Below, piece after piece: positions 39,356 through 47,333 of a stretch of DNA of 64,000 nt. The first letter of the stretch is position 1. The number at the start of each line of letters is the position of its first letter. The notes below the pieces were generated by a model that worked only from the letters and a program-made list of their open reading frames with translations, searched no databases and was not told the origin of the DNA. Both the position numbers and the translations under genes were made by a program. The DNA lies in contig NZ_SAUN01000001.1 in assembly GCF_004011505.1 (NCBI RefSeq), positions 6,537,501-6,601,500 on the forward strand, in the 5' to 3' direction. Origin of the DNA: Nonomuraea polychroma (GTDB taxonomy: Bacteria > Actinomycetota > Actinomycetes > Streptosporangiales > Streptosporangiaceae).

Positions 39356-40474
39356 TCAGGGCCCCACCCTGGCGATGTCCCTCGGGACATAGAGACGAGT
39401 GCCGGGATGGATGATCGAGTCGGGGAGCCCGTTCAGGCGCTTGATCTCCTCGACCACCACTCCGGGATCCTCTCCCCCGGAGAGCACGTCGGCGATCGCC
39501 CACAACGTGTCCCCCTGACGGACCTCCACCCACGGCAGGCCGGCGTGACCGGGAACGACGACCTGCACCGCCGCATGACCGGCGGCGCGCGTCCCGAGCC
39601 AGAATCCGCCGAGCGACAGTAACGCCACCGCCACCACGAGCACGACCCGCCCTCGGCGAGTCAGCCGCACGGGCGGCGCGGACCGGCGGTCACGCCGTGA
39701 CAGCCTTCGACGATCACGCCGCCCGATGGCCCTGCGCTTCCATCGCCGGCCAACCCCCTTCGCCGTGTCGGCCCTTCCCCGCCACCGGCGCGCCCCGGGC
39801 ATCCCCGGCCCGTTGCCTGCCGCAAGCTTGGCCCGCGCCCTGCCGGCGCCAGGCAAGCCATGTGGCGTCCCCACCCCGGACACGCCGCGACCGGCTCCAC
39901 CGCCGGGCCCACCGCCGGCTCCACCGCTCGTCCCAAACCGACCACGGACCGCCCCGCCACTGGGCCTCCCGACACTGGGCCCCCCACCACGACCAGCCCC
40001 GCCATCGACCCCGCCGCTCCGCCCCATCCGACCGCGACCTGCGCCGGCGCCGAGGTGTGTGCCGGTTCCGGGCCCTCCCCGACCCGTACCGGCTCCCTGC
40101 TCTCGGCGACCTTGGCCCATGCCGGAAGACCGCCGTCGCACGGCGGCCGGAGGGCTCTTCGCGGCGTCGACGCCTGCGGCTGCCGACGGGCCCGGCCGGC
40201 TCGGCTCGTCCGCATCCGTGTCGGACCGAGGCGGCGGGACCAGCCGCAGGCGGGGCCTCCCCTGACCCCGGCCCGCAATCCCCTCCGACGATGCTCCTCC
40301 GCGCCTTGCGGGACCACTCGAACGGAGCCCCAACCTCTTACCGGAATTTCCACGGGAGCCGCCCTCGGCCCGCGTATTGTCTCCCCGTCGGTCCTTACTC
40401 TGCGTAGCATCGGCAATGAGTGTGAGCTGTTTGGTGTCTTCGCTGGTCGTGTCCGTGTTTGTGGTCGCTCGCAT
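39356..40474 (-). CDS. LysM-domain membrane protein with long Gly/Arg-rich N-terminal region (SOS-linked)
   Basis: 372 residues. An N-terminal 30 residues rich in Thr/Asp are followed by about 230 residues of Gly/Arg/Ser-rich low complexity, a transmembrane helix (VVLVVAVALLSLGGFWLG, about residues 280-297) and a C-terminal LysM domain (VRQGDTLWAIADVLSG...IIHPGTRLYVP). A short membrane LysM protein next to lexA is the layout of SOS-induced cell-division inhibitors such as YneA/ChiZ, so it may delay division during DNA damage. ATG 40474 has a strong AGGAGGTCATCC. It is divergent from lexA with three LexA-like boxes between. The long basic extension is unusual for that group. Confidence 0.8.
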   Translation of the reverse strand: MRATTNTDTTSEDTKQLTLIADATQSKDRRGDNTRAEGGSRGNSGKRLGLRSSGPARRGGASSEGIAGRGQGRPRLRLVPPPRSDTDADEPSRPGPSAAAGVDAAKSPPAAVRRRSSGMGQGRREQGAGTGRGGPGTGTHLGAGAGRGRMGRSGGVDGGAGRGGGPSVGRPSGGAVRGRFGTSGGAGGGPGGGAGRGVSGVGTPHGLPGAGRARAKLAAGNGPGMPGARRWRGRADTAKGVGRRWKRRAIGRRDRRRLSRRDRRSAPPVRLTRRGRVVLVVAVALLSLGGFWLGTRAAGHAAVQVVVPGHAGLPWVEVRQGDTLWAIADVLSGGEDPGVVVEEIKRLNGLPDSIIHPGTRLYVPRDIARVGP

Positions 40475-40527
40475 GGATGACCTCCTGCCGTGTGGCCTGA
40501 GGAAAAGGCCGAATAAAGATCAGCAAA

Positions 40528-40612
40528 TCGAACACGGTGTCGATCGAACTCCCGTACGATGTTGTACACCACACTGGCGACAATTTCGAGGAAGACTCGA
40601 ACAATTGTTTGA
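40528..40612. promoter_or_regulatory. Three LexA (SOS) box-like sites between the LysM gene and lexA
   Basis: Against the actinobacterial consensus TCGAAC-N4-GTTCGA: TCGAACAATTGTTTGA at 40597-40612 (one mismatch), TCGAACTCCCGTACGA at 40544-40559 (one mismatch) and TCGAACACGGTGTCGA at 40528-40543 (two mismatches). The last two abut head to tail. They can control both divergent genes. Confidence 0.78.
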
Positions 40613-40711
40613 AGATGATCTTCAACAGCGATAACGTCGCTGTGTGCGACATCGAGACCACAGAACGGCAGGTCCGCCGGTAGGGCGGGCGGCTGGGCTA
40701 GGAGGCAGAGC

Positions 40712-41419
40712 ATGACCGAGCGGGATGACGCAAACGGGGTCAGCGACCTCGCGGTGCGCAGACGCGACTCCCTGGGTCTGACGCCCAGGCAGCGCAAGAT
40801 CCTCGAAGTGATTCGCGACTCGGTGCAACAGCGCGGATATCCGCCCTCCATGCGGGAAATCGGCGAAGCGGTGCAGCTGACCAGCACCTCCAGCGTGTCG
40901 CATCAGCTCACGGCGCTCCAGCGCAAGGGCTACCTCAGGCGCGACCCCCACCGGCCGCGCGCCCTCGAGGTGCGCCTGCCGGGCGAGCCGGTGTTGTGGG
41001 TCGACCCAGACGCGGCAAACGACGAGCCTCCGGTGAGCCGTCCCACGGCCGCCTACGTTCCGCTTGTCGGCCGCATCGCCGCCGGTGGCCCGATCCTGGC
41101 CGAGGAGAGCGTCGAGGACGTCTTCGCGCTGCCCAAGCAGCTCGTCGGCGAAGGCACGCTGTTCCTCCTGCAGGTCGCCGGTGATTCGATGATCGAGGCC
41201 GCCATCGCCGACGGCGACTGGGTGGTCGTCCGCCAGCAGCCAGTGGCGGAGAGCGGCGACATCGTAGCCGCCATGATCGACGGCGAGGCCACCGTCAAGA
41301 CCTTCAAGCGCAAGGACGGCCATGTCTGGCTCGTCCCGCACAACCCCAACTACGAGCCCATCCCCGGTGACGAGGCCACCGTCCTGGGCAAGGTCGTAGC
41401 GGTCCTGCGCCGGCTCTAA
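40712..41419 (+). CDS. lexA: SOS response repressor LexA
   Basis: 235 residues. The N-terminal winged helix (LTPRQRKILEVIRDSVQQRGYPPSMREIGEAVQLTSTSSVSHQL) binds SOS boxes. The C-terminal S24 peptidase domain has the self-cleavage bond Ala124-Gly125 in GRIAAGGPI, nucleophile Ser159 in VAGDSM and general base Lys196 in ATVKTFK. RecA filaments on damaged DNA trigger autocleavage and derepression. ATG 40712 follows TAGGAGG. Its own promoter region holds SOS boxes, so it is autoregulated, and the divergent LysM gene should be co-induced. Confidence 0.97.
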   Translation: MTERDDANGVSDLAVRRRDSLGLTPRQRKILEVIRDSVQQRGYPPSMREIGEAVQLTSTSSVSHQLTALQRKGYLRRDPHRPRALEVRLPGEPVLWVDPDAANDEPPVSRPTAAYVPLVGRIAAGGPILAEESVEDVFALPKQLVGEGTLFLLQVAGDSMIEAAIADGDWVVVRQQPVAESGDIVAAMIDGEATVKTFKRKDGHVWLVPHNPNYEPIPGDEATVLGKVVAVLRRL

Positions 41420-41432
41420 TCGGGTCGGCGGC

Positions 41433-41477
41433 TTGGGCGCGCGCCACATCGCCGCGCCGCGTTCCGGCGCGCGCCAA
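41433..41477. terminator. GC-rich hairpin after lexA
   Basis: TTGGGCGCGCGCC at 41433-41445 pairs with GGCGCGCGCCAA at 41466-41477 with a single bulged G; AAAA follows on the plus strand. It begins 13 bp after the lexA stop. Confidence 0.55.
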
Positions 41478-41560
41478 AATACACACGCCGACGAGGCACG
41501 GCACCGCACCGCCGACCCCGCCATTCGTCATGCTCGTCCCTCAACCTCCTACGCGAATAC

Positions 41561-41629
41561 GTGACTCGACGCTCCCACTCTCGAACGTCGCACAGCCCAT
41601 CGACAGATGGGTCTCGGGCGTCGAGTCAC
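41561..41629. repeat. Branched inverted repeat between lexA and the GH43 genes
   Basis: A perfect 12-bp outer stem (GTGACTCGACGC at 41561-41572 with GCGTCGAGTCAC at 41618-41629) encloses a second perfect hairpin, CCCATC-GACA-GATGGG at 41596-41611. The rest of the 340-bp gap shows no gene. It could be a structured RNA, a factor-dependent terminator or a recombination site. Confidence 0.6.
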
Positions 41630-41761
41630 CAATCAAGCTGCACACAGACAGTCACCCCTAGGGGATGTCGTGCGCCCGCTCGGGTGAGCGGCGTGCTCGC
41701 GCGGCGTCGTCTGGACGCTGCGGAAGCGGGTCTGTGGATGGCGTTCGTTTCAGGCCGGCGT

Positions 41762-43204
41762 TCACTCCAGGAGGAAACTGGCGCTGCCGCGGAAGGCGCT
41801 CGTGCCGTCGTTCTGCTCGAGCCACACCTGGCCGGCGCGATGGCGCAGGAAATACCCGGGGAAGTTCACCGACTCGAACGACACCGTGCCCGAGCCCGAC
41901 AGACCGGCCCGCCGATGGAAGCCGGCGTCGGCGTTGAACAGGCTCGTGCCGTCTCGCCGCTCCACCCACGCCTCGTACGAGCGATGCCGCAGGTAATACC
42001 CAGGGAAGTTGGTCGACTCCAGTGAGACCGTGCCGGATCCGGACAGCCCGGTGGTCATCCTGAACTGGGAGTCCGCCAGCGGGGTGACGTTCGCCTCCAG
42101 TCGCGCCCTGAAGTCGTAGTGTCTGATCGCGGATACGGGCATGTCGTACGACATCAGCCGCACCGGCGTCGCTCCGTCGGGGACCGGGATGCCGAAGTCC
42201 GGGGTGCCGTCGGCCCGCCAGTAGATCTTCTGAACTCGGGTGCGCCGGTTCGGATCATTCAGGGGATCGCCTGAAATATCGCGGTAGTTGCGATCATGGT
42301 AGACGAGGATGTCGCTCTGCCCATCCTCCGACACCGTGAAGGAGTTGTGGCCGGGACCGTACTGGCTGGTCGCGGCGCTGGAGGCGAAGACCGGGTTCGG
42401 GCTCTTCGTCCAGGCGGAGGCCTGCAGCGGATCCGCCGATGCCGAGGCGGTCAGCAGTCCGAGGCAGTAGTTGGCGTCCGTGGCGCTGGCGGAGTAGGTG
42501 AGGAAGAGCCGTCCATTGCGCTGCAGCACCGAGGGACCTTCGGCCACTTTGTAACCGCGGGTCTCCCAGGCCAGCGTGGGCACGGTCAGCCGGGTCGTGG
42601 GGCCGGTGATCGTCCAGGGGTTGGCGCCCATGCGGGCGATGTACAGGTTGGAGTTGGTCGCGATGCCCGGTTCCTGCTGCGCCCAGAGCAGGTAGCGCAC
42701 GCCGTTCGCGACGAAGGTGGTGGCGTCCAGGGAGAAGGTGTCCCACGGAGTAGTGATCCGGCCGCGCTCGGTCCAGGTGCCGGTCAGTGGGTTGGCGCTG
42801 GAGTTCTCCAGGACGTACATGCGGATCCGCCACACGTCGTCGGCTCGGCCCGCCGCGAAGTACACGTACCACCTGCCGTTGATGAAGTGGATCTCCGGCG
42901 CCCAGATGTGCGCGCCCATCTCGCCGGTCGCATGTTTGCGCCAGATGACCGTCTCCGGAGCGCTGGCGAGGCCCTGGATGGTGGTGGCCCGGCGCAGCAC
43001 GATGCGGTCGTACTCGGGGACGGTCGCGGTGAAGTAGTAGTAGCCGTCGGTGTGGCGGAAGATGTGCGGGTCGGCGCGCTGGGCGGCCAACGGGTTGGTG
43101 TACTGCACGGCCGGCGAGGCGTGGGCGGCTCCGGCGGGAAGCGTCATCACGGCGAGCAGCGTAGCCAGGACGAGGGCGGCGACCCTACGCAGGTGTCTGT
43201 TCAT
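41762..43204 (-). CDS. Secreted GH43 glycosidase with C-terminal AbfB arabinose-binding domain
   Basis: 480 residues. The signal peptide ends near AAHASP. The five-bladed GH43 propeller has the general-base Asp in QRADPHIF, the WAPEIHFINGRWYVYFAA blade and the general-acid Glu in YKVAEGPSVL. From about residue 340 an AbfB (CBM42) beta-trefoil shows repeats NFPGYYLRHRSYEAWV and NFPGYFLRHRAGQVWL. It probably removes arabinofuranosyl groups from arabinan or arabinoxylan outside the cell. ATG 43204 overlaps the stop of the upstream paralogue by four bases (ATGA). A much longer open frame upstream is a shadow of that paralogue. Confidence 0.9.
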   Translation of the reverse strand: MNRHLRRVAALVLATLLAVMTLPAGAAHASPAVQYTNPLAAQRADPHIFRHTDGYYYFTATVPEYDRIVLRRATTIQGLASAPETVIWRKHATGEMGAHIWAPEIHFINGRWYVYFAAGRADDVWRIRMYVLENSSANPLTGTWTERGRITTPWDTFSLDATTFVANGVRYLLWAQQEPGIATNSNLYIARMGANPWTITGPTTRLTVPTLAWETRGYKVAEGPSVLQRNGRLFLTYSASATDANYCLGLLTASASADPLQASAWTKSPNPVFASSAATSQYGPGHNSFTVSEDGQSDILVYHDRNYRDISGDPLNDPNRRTRVQKIYWRADGTPDFGIPVPDGATPVRLMSYDMPVSAIRHYDFRARLEANVTPLADSQFRMTTGLSGSGTVSLESTNFPGYYLRHRSYEAWVERRDGTSLFNADAGFHRRAGLSGSGTVSFESVNFPGYFLRHRAGQVWLEQNDGTSAFRGSASFLLE

Positions 43205-44556
43205 GACAGCGGCGAGGTCACGGTGTAGGAGGCGTCGCCGGCGAACACCGAGCCGGAGGCTCGCAGGTCCAGGCGCATCTCGTAGTTGTAGTGGCGCAGG
43301 AAGCGGCCGGGCAGGTTGTACGACTCGAAGGAGATCGTGCCCGCGCCCGCCAGTCCGGTGCGCCCGCAGTACGTGGCGTCGCCCTTGAAGATCGCCGATC
43401 CGTCGTCGCGTTGCAGGGTCAGCCGCATGTTGTAGTGCCGCAAGTAGTAGCCGGGCTGGTTGACGGACTGGAAGGAGTAGCAGCCGGCGTGCGCCAGCCC
43501 GGCGACGACGGTGAACGTGGCGTCCCGGCGGTCGGCGAGCGGGCTCGCGGAGCTGAGCGGGTCCACGTAGGCGAGGTAGTCGCGGTGGCGCACGTACCGA
43601 TCGGGGAAGTTGGCCGAGCGGAGTGAGCGGTTGCCTGTGGGCACCGCGGTCGTGTCGCCGACGTCCTCGCGCAGCACGGTGAAGTGCCTGGCGGTGCCGG
43701 ACAGGCCGGGCAGTTCGACCTTGGCGCCGAACGAGGTGAGGTTCGAACTGTCGGCGTAGTAGTAGCGGCCGCCGGTGTAGTTGTCGAAGTAGATGCGCCA
43801 CCGGCCGTCCGGCAGCCGCGTCAGCGCCGGACCCTCCAGACCCGAGCCCCAGCCGGCCCAGTTGCCTGTGCCGGTGAACTGCCAGGGGCCGTTGAGCGAG
43901 GTGGCGGTGGCGTGTTCGATGTATTTGGTCGTCTCGTTCTTGAGGAAGTTGTGGTAGGTGGAGCCGACCTTGACGACGAAGCTGTCGATGTAGTTCGCCG
44001 GGATGCCGAGGGGCGTCGGCGCGCTCCAGGTGGACAGGGCGCTGTTCGTGGCGGTGATCCGGTACGGTCGGAACTGCCCCGCCGTGCCGGTCGTGGACGC
44101 CGAGTAGATCACATGGACGCTGCCGTCGGAGTCTCTGAACCACTCCGGAGCCCAGGTGCTGCCGGTGGCGCCGTTCAGGCCGACGGTGACGTTGCGGAGG
44201 AAGGTCCAGGTCACGGTGTCGGCGCTGCGGGCGAAGCCGATGGTGTCGCCGGTCCAGTTGGTGGTGTAGACGAGGTAGTAGTAGCCGTCGGTGTGCCGCA
44301 GCACGCTCGGGTCGCGGATCAGGCCGGACGGCGGGGTGTAGGCGTTGGCGCGGACGAGCGAGAAGGTGGTGGCGTTCACCGAGTCGTAGACGTACATGTT
44401 CGACTCGCTGCTGTTGGTGAACGCGGTCATCAGGTAGTGCGGCGCCGGGCCGGCGGCGTGAGCCGGGCCGGTCGGCGCGAACACGGCGGCCGCGATGGCG
44501 GCGAATAACGCGACGACGCCGGTGAACGCCTTCCGAATGCCTCCACGTGTACGCAT
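43201..44556 (-). CDS. Secreted GH43 glycosidase with C-terminal AbfB arabinose-binding domain (first of the pair)
   Basis: 451 residues. Signal peptide to about residue 36 (GPAHAAG), then a GH43 propeller: IRDPSVLRHTDGYYYLVY, STWAPEWFRDSDGSVHVIYS, and the general-acid Glu in GSGLEGPALTRLPDG. An AbfB trefoil from about residue 310 has NFPDRYVRHRDYLAYV, NQPGYYLRHYNMRLTL and NLPGRFLRHYNYEMRL. Likely arabinan or arabinoxylan degradation together with the coupled gene downstream. ATG 44556 follows GAGGGG; a TTG one codon earlier is possible. A LacI-type operator lies 18 bp upstream, so the pair should be repressed without inducer. Confidence 0.9.
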   Translation of the reverse strand: MRTRGGIRKAFTGVVALFAAIAAAVFAPTGPAHAAGPAPHYLMTAFTNSSESNMYVYDSVNATTFSLVRANAYTPPSGLIRDPSVLRHTDGYYYLVYTTNWTGDTIGFARSADTVTWTFLRNVTVGLNGATGSTWAPEWFRDSDGSVHVIYSASTTGTAGQFRPYRITATNSALSTWSAPTPLGIPANYIDSFVVKVGSTYHNFLKNETTKYIEHATATSLNGPWQFTGTGNWAGWGSGLEGPALTRLPDGRWRIYFDNYTGGRYYYADSSNLTSFGAKVELPGLSGTARHFTVLREDVGDTTAVPTGNRSLRSANFPDRYVRHRDYLAYVDPLSSASPLADRRDATFTVVAGLAHAGCYSFQSVNQPGYYLRHYNMRLTLQRDDGSAIFKGDATYCGRTGLAGAGTISFESYNLPGRFLRHYNYEMRLDLRASGSVFAGDASYTVTSPLS

Positions 44557-44573
44557 CAAGCGCCCCTCTGTGG

Positions 44574-44587
44574 TGTTAGCGTTAACA
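44574..44587. promoter_or_regulatory. LacI-family type operator upstream of the GH43 pair
   Basis: TGTTAGCGTTAACA has perfect five-base arms (TGTTA/TAACA) around GCGT, the form of LacI-family sites controlling sugar genes in actinomycetes. It lies 18 bp before the GH43 start. The cognate repressor is not adjacent in this window. Confidence 0.6.
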
Positions 44588-44651
44588 TCTCACCTCGCCA
44601 TCGTGGGCGGGTGAGCGCATTCGTACCCCTGGGGCGGGCCGCCGTCAATCC

Positions 44652-45491
44652 CTAACGGGCGTACAGCTCGTGACCTGCACTGATCACCTGGTCGGCGAAG
44701 GCCAGCACGTCTCGCCGCCGCTCGAACGGGGAGCCGTACAGCGAGCGCCGGGGTGTGCCGAAGTGCTCGCCCAGCCCCGCGACCAGGCTTCCGAGCGAGG
44801 GGGTCGCGGTGTCGTCCGCACGTAGCCGCAGCGCCTCGTCGATCACGCGGTGCCAGCGCTCGGGGAACGCCTCCCGCGCATGCCGGGCCGCACCCGACTT
44901 GGAGGTGAGGTCGCCGGTCGCCAGCGTGTAGTGCAGCCGGGAGACGCCCGTGACGATCCACACGGTGGCGTACCCGCCCAGCGAGGCCAGCCCCCACGGG
45001 GAGAGCAGGCGTGAGGCCCGGGTCACCAGCCGCCGCCAGTAGCGGTCGAGATTGGCGTCGGTCCAGGCGGCGAGGACGGCCGGATCGCTCCAGATGTCGA
45101 TCTCCGCCGGCTTGGGACCGCGGCAGGCGACGCCGTAGCGGGCCAGCGTGTGCCACGTGACCGGATTGACGCCGCCCTGGGGATTGAACTTGCCCGCGAG
45201 TGCCCACGGGCGCGTCCCCAGGTCCAAGGGGTTGCGACGGAGGTCGTCCCAGGTCAGGTAGACGCCTTCGAACGGGTGGGCGCCGAGGCTGGTGTGGATG
45301 CGTTCCAGCGTCTCGATCGGCGGCCCGGCGGCCGTCACCGCGACGAAGTCGACGTCGCTCGTGACAGGCCGGTAGTCGTCCAGCGCCGCCGACCCCTCCA
45401 GGTAGAGTCCTTCGACCAGCCCGGGCGCCGCCGCGTCAGCCACTGACAGGTACGTCTCAACGATCGCGTCGATCTTCGGGTGGGGCGTCAT
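44652..45491 (-). CDS. AadA-like nucleotidyltransferase
   Basis: 279 residues. The N-terminal nucleotidyltransferase core GLYLEGSAALDDYRPVTSDVDFVAV supplies the GS...D-x-D metal-binding pattern. The rest resembles the C-terminal domain (DUF4111) of AadA-type aminoglycoside adenylyltransferases, with DLTSKSGAARHAREAFPERWHRVIDEALRLR. It may adenylylate spectinomycin/streptomycin-like compounds or another alcohol, but resistance is only inferred, since many chromosomal homologues are not resistance genes. ATG 45491 is preceded in frame by a GTG at 45494. Confidence 0.75.
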   Translation of the reverse strand: MTPHPKIDAIVETYLSVADAAAPGLVEGLYLEGSAALDDYRPVTSDVDFVAVTAAGPPIETLERIHTSLGAHPFEGVYLTWDDLRRNPLDLGTRPWALAGKFNPQGGVNPVTWHTLARYGVACRGPKPAEIDIWSDPAVLAAWTDANLDRYWRRLVTRASRLLSPWGLASLGGYATVWIVTGVSRLHYTLATGDLTSKSGAARHAREAFPERWHRVIDEALRLRADDTATPSLGSLVAGLGEHFGTPRRSLYGSPFERRRDVLAFADQVISAGHELYAR

Positions 45492-45545
45492 CACAGCTCA
45501 GCCTGCCACACATCGATGCCGCGACCTCATCACAATCCAAAATCC

Positions 45546-45560
45546 TAGAATGTCTGGGTG
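45546..45560 (+). promoter_or_regulatory. Leaderless promoter -10 box (TAGAAT) for the MalY/PatB-like gene
   Basis: TAGAAT at 45546-45551 is followed by six bases and GTG 45558. There is no Shine-Dalgarno. Same -10 hexamer as at 862 and 14541. Confidence 0.55.
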
Positions 45561-46667
45561 AATACCGCATACCGCCCAGAAGACCTCAAGGCACGAAATG
45601 ATGGATTTAAGTGGGCAAAGGCGGGTCCTGGGGTCATTCCTGCATGGATCGCCGACATGGACCTCCCCACCGCGCCCGAGGTCATCGAGGCGCTCCGGCG
45701 CCGGGCCGGCGCCGACCTCGGCTACCCGGCCTGGCTGGACAAGCCCAACGCAGGGCCGCTGGCGGAGGCGTTCGCCGAACGTATGGCGGGCCGGTATGGC
45801 TGGTCGGCCGACCCGTCGCTGGTGCGATCGTTCAGCGACCTCAACCAGGCACTCCAGGTGCTGCTCCACGTCTGGACCAAGCCAGGCGACGGCGTGGCCG
45901 TGCACACCCCCGCCTACCACCCGTTCCTGACGACGCTGCAGCTCATGGAGCGTCCCCTGACGCCCATCCAGGCCGAGCCCGACGGCGAATCGTGGCGTTT
46001 CGAGGTGCCCGACCTGTCGGGCTGCCGGGTGCTGCTCCTGGTGAACCCGCACAACCCGACCGGCCGGGTGTTCACCCGCGAGGAGCTCACCGACCTGGCC
46101 GAGCAGGCCGAACGCCACGATCTGCTCGTCATCTCGGACGAGATCCATGCCGACCTCACTTTCGAGCCGCACCGGCACATCCCGTTCGCCACGATCCTCC
46201 CCGAACGCACCGTCACCCTCACGTCCGCGACGAAGGCGTTCAACCTGGGCGGCATCCGGGTCTCGGTCGCCCACCTCGGGCACCACGGGGTCCGAAAGGC
46301 CCTGGAGGCGCAGCCGCCCTTCGTGTACGGGTCCGCCAACCTGTTCGGGGTCGAGGCGACCGTGGCGGCGTGGCGGCACGGGGACGCCTGGCTGGAGGAC
46401 GTTCGTGCCCTGCTGGATCGTCACCGGCACACGATCGCCGCCCGCCTGCCCGACACCTTCCGCTATCGGATCCCTCAGGCGACATATCTGGCGTGGCTGC
46501 ATGTGGGGCGGACGGGGATGGCAGAGGTCATCGAACGGGAGGCCAAGGTGCTGCTGACGGACGGGGAGGGCTTCGGGCCCGGTGGGGCGGAGTACGTCCG
46601 CCTGAACTTCGCCACCAGCGAGTCCATCCTCGGCGAGATCCTCAACCGCCTGTCCGGCATCGGCTGA
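45558..46667 (+). CDS. PLP-dependent aminotransferase/C-S lyase, MalY/PatB type
   Basis: 369 residues, fold type I PLP enzyme. PAWIADMDLPTAPEVIEAL at the N-terminus is the MalY/PatB cystathionine beta-lyase signature. NPHNPTGRVF and VISDEIHADLTFE hold cofactor-binding Asn/Asp, and SATKAFNLGGIRVS the Schiff-base lysine. Activity is probably cleavage of cystathionine or cysteine conjugates to a thiol, pyruvate and ammonia, or an aminotransferase reaction. GTG 45558 is supported by the TAGAAT box and by the family N-terminus. It stands alone, divergent from the nucleotidyltransferase gene. Confidence 0.9.
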   Translation: MNTAYRPEDLKARNDGFKWAKAGPGVIPAWIADMDLPTAPEVIEALRRRAGADLGYPAWLDKPNAGPLAEAFAERMAGRYGWSADPSLVRSFSDLNQALQVLLHVWTKPGDGVAVHTPAYHPFLTTLQLMERPLTPIQAEPDGESWRFEVPDLSGCRVLLLVNPHNPTGRVFTREELTDLAEQAERHDLLVISDEIHADLTFEPHRHIPFATILPERTVTLTSATKAFNLGGIRVSVAHLGHHGVRKALEAQPPFVYGSANLFGVEATVAAWRHGDAWLEDVRALLDRHRHTIAARLPDTFRYRIPQATYLAWLHVGRTGMAEVIEREAKVLLTDGEGFGPGGAEYVRLNFATSESILGEILNRLSGIG

Positions 46668-47333
46668 CATCGTCCGCTGGCCACCCGCCCGCCGGCACCG
46701 GGTCGGCCGCTGCTGCCGGGCATACCGGACGGGCTGTGGGAGCGATGCGATCTCGTGGGCGCACCGGTCAGGCGCACCGGCCAAAGGCGGAAACGGCGGC
46801 TTTCGGCAGCTGCGAGCGGAATCGGGCGGTGGCGCCGAGTCCGGTGCTCCCCCGGCGTAAGAGCAGCCGCATAGGGAACCGGCCTCCCACATGCGGCGGT
46901 CGGCATGCACGGCCGCGGCCGGGTTGTGTCCGCGAGCGTTGCAGCCGAGCCTGCGGCAGAGGCATCCGTCGCGGCATTCGCGTCCAGCACTGACCGCAGA
47001 CGCCTGGACAGCGGCAGTGCCCGACCGCATGCAGCCACGGCGCGCCGCCGCAGGCCATAGCGGCGCGGGCGACGCGTCGCAGGCCGTCGCGCCGCGGGCG
47101 GGCGGCGTAGCACGGGCGGCGCGATGCGGCGCGGACGTCGCCACGTGGGCGGCGCAGGCGTCACGGGCGTTGCCACGTGGGCGGCGCAGGCATCACGGCG
47201 CGCCGCCGCGGGCCATCGCGATGCGCCGCCGCGTCGCGGCGCAGGCGGCGCGGGCATCGCATCGCAGGCGGCGTGGGCGGCTCGGGCGGCGCGGGCGGCG
47301 CTCCGGGCCGTCGCGGCGCGCCGCCCCAGGGCG
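46668..47333. other. Gene-free, extremely GC-rich stretch with degenerate repeats
   Basis: 666 bp with no credible gene. The right half (about 47030-47330) is built of GGCGGCGCGGGC-like words. It includes a 32-bp direct repeat (47137-47168 and 47169-47200) containing CCACGTGGGCGGCGCAGGC. Open frames across it translate to Ala/Arg/Gly strings on both strands and are discounted. Confidence 0.5.

Noticed and set aside
38960..39622. Plus-strand 220-codon frame between nrdR and the LysM gene
   Set aside because: It crosses a minisatellite and the antisense of the LysM coding region; no domain, no Shine-Dalgarno, shuffled composition.
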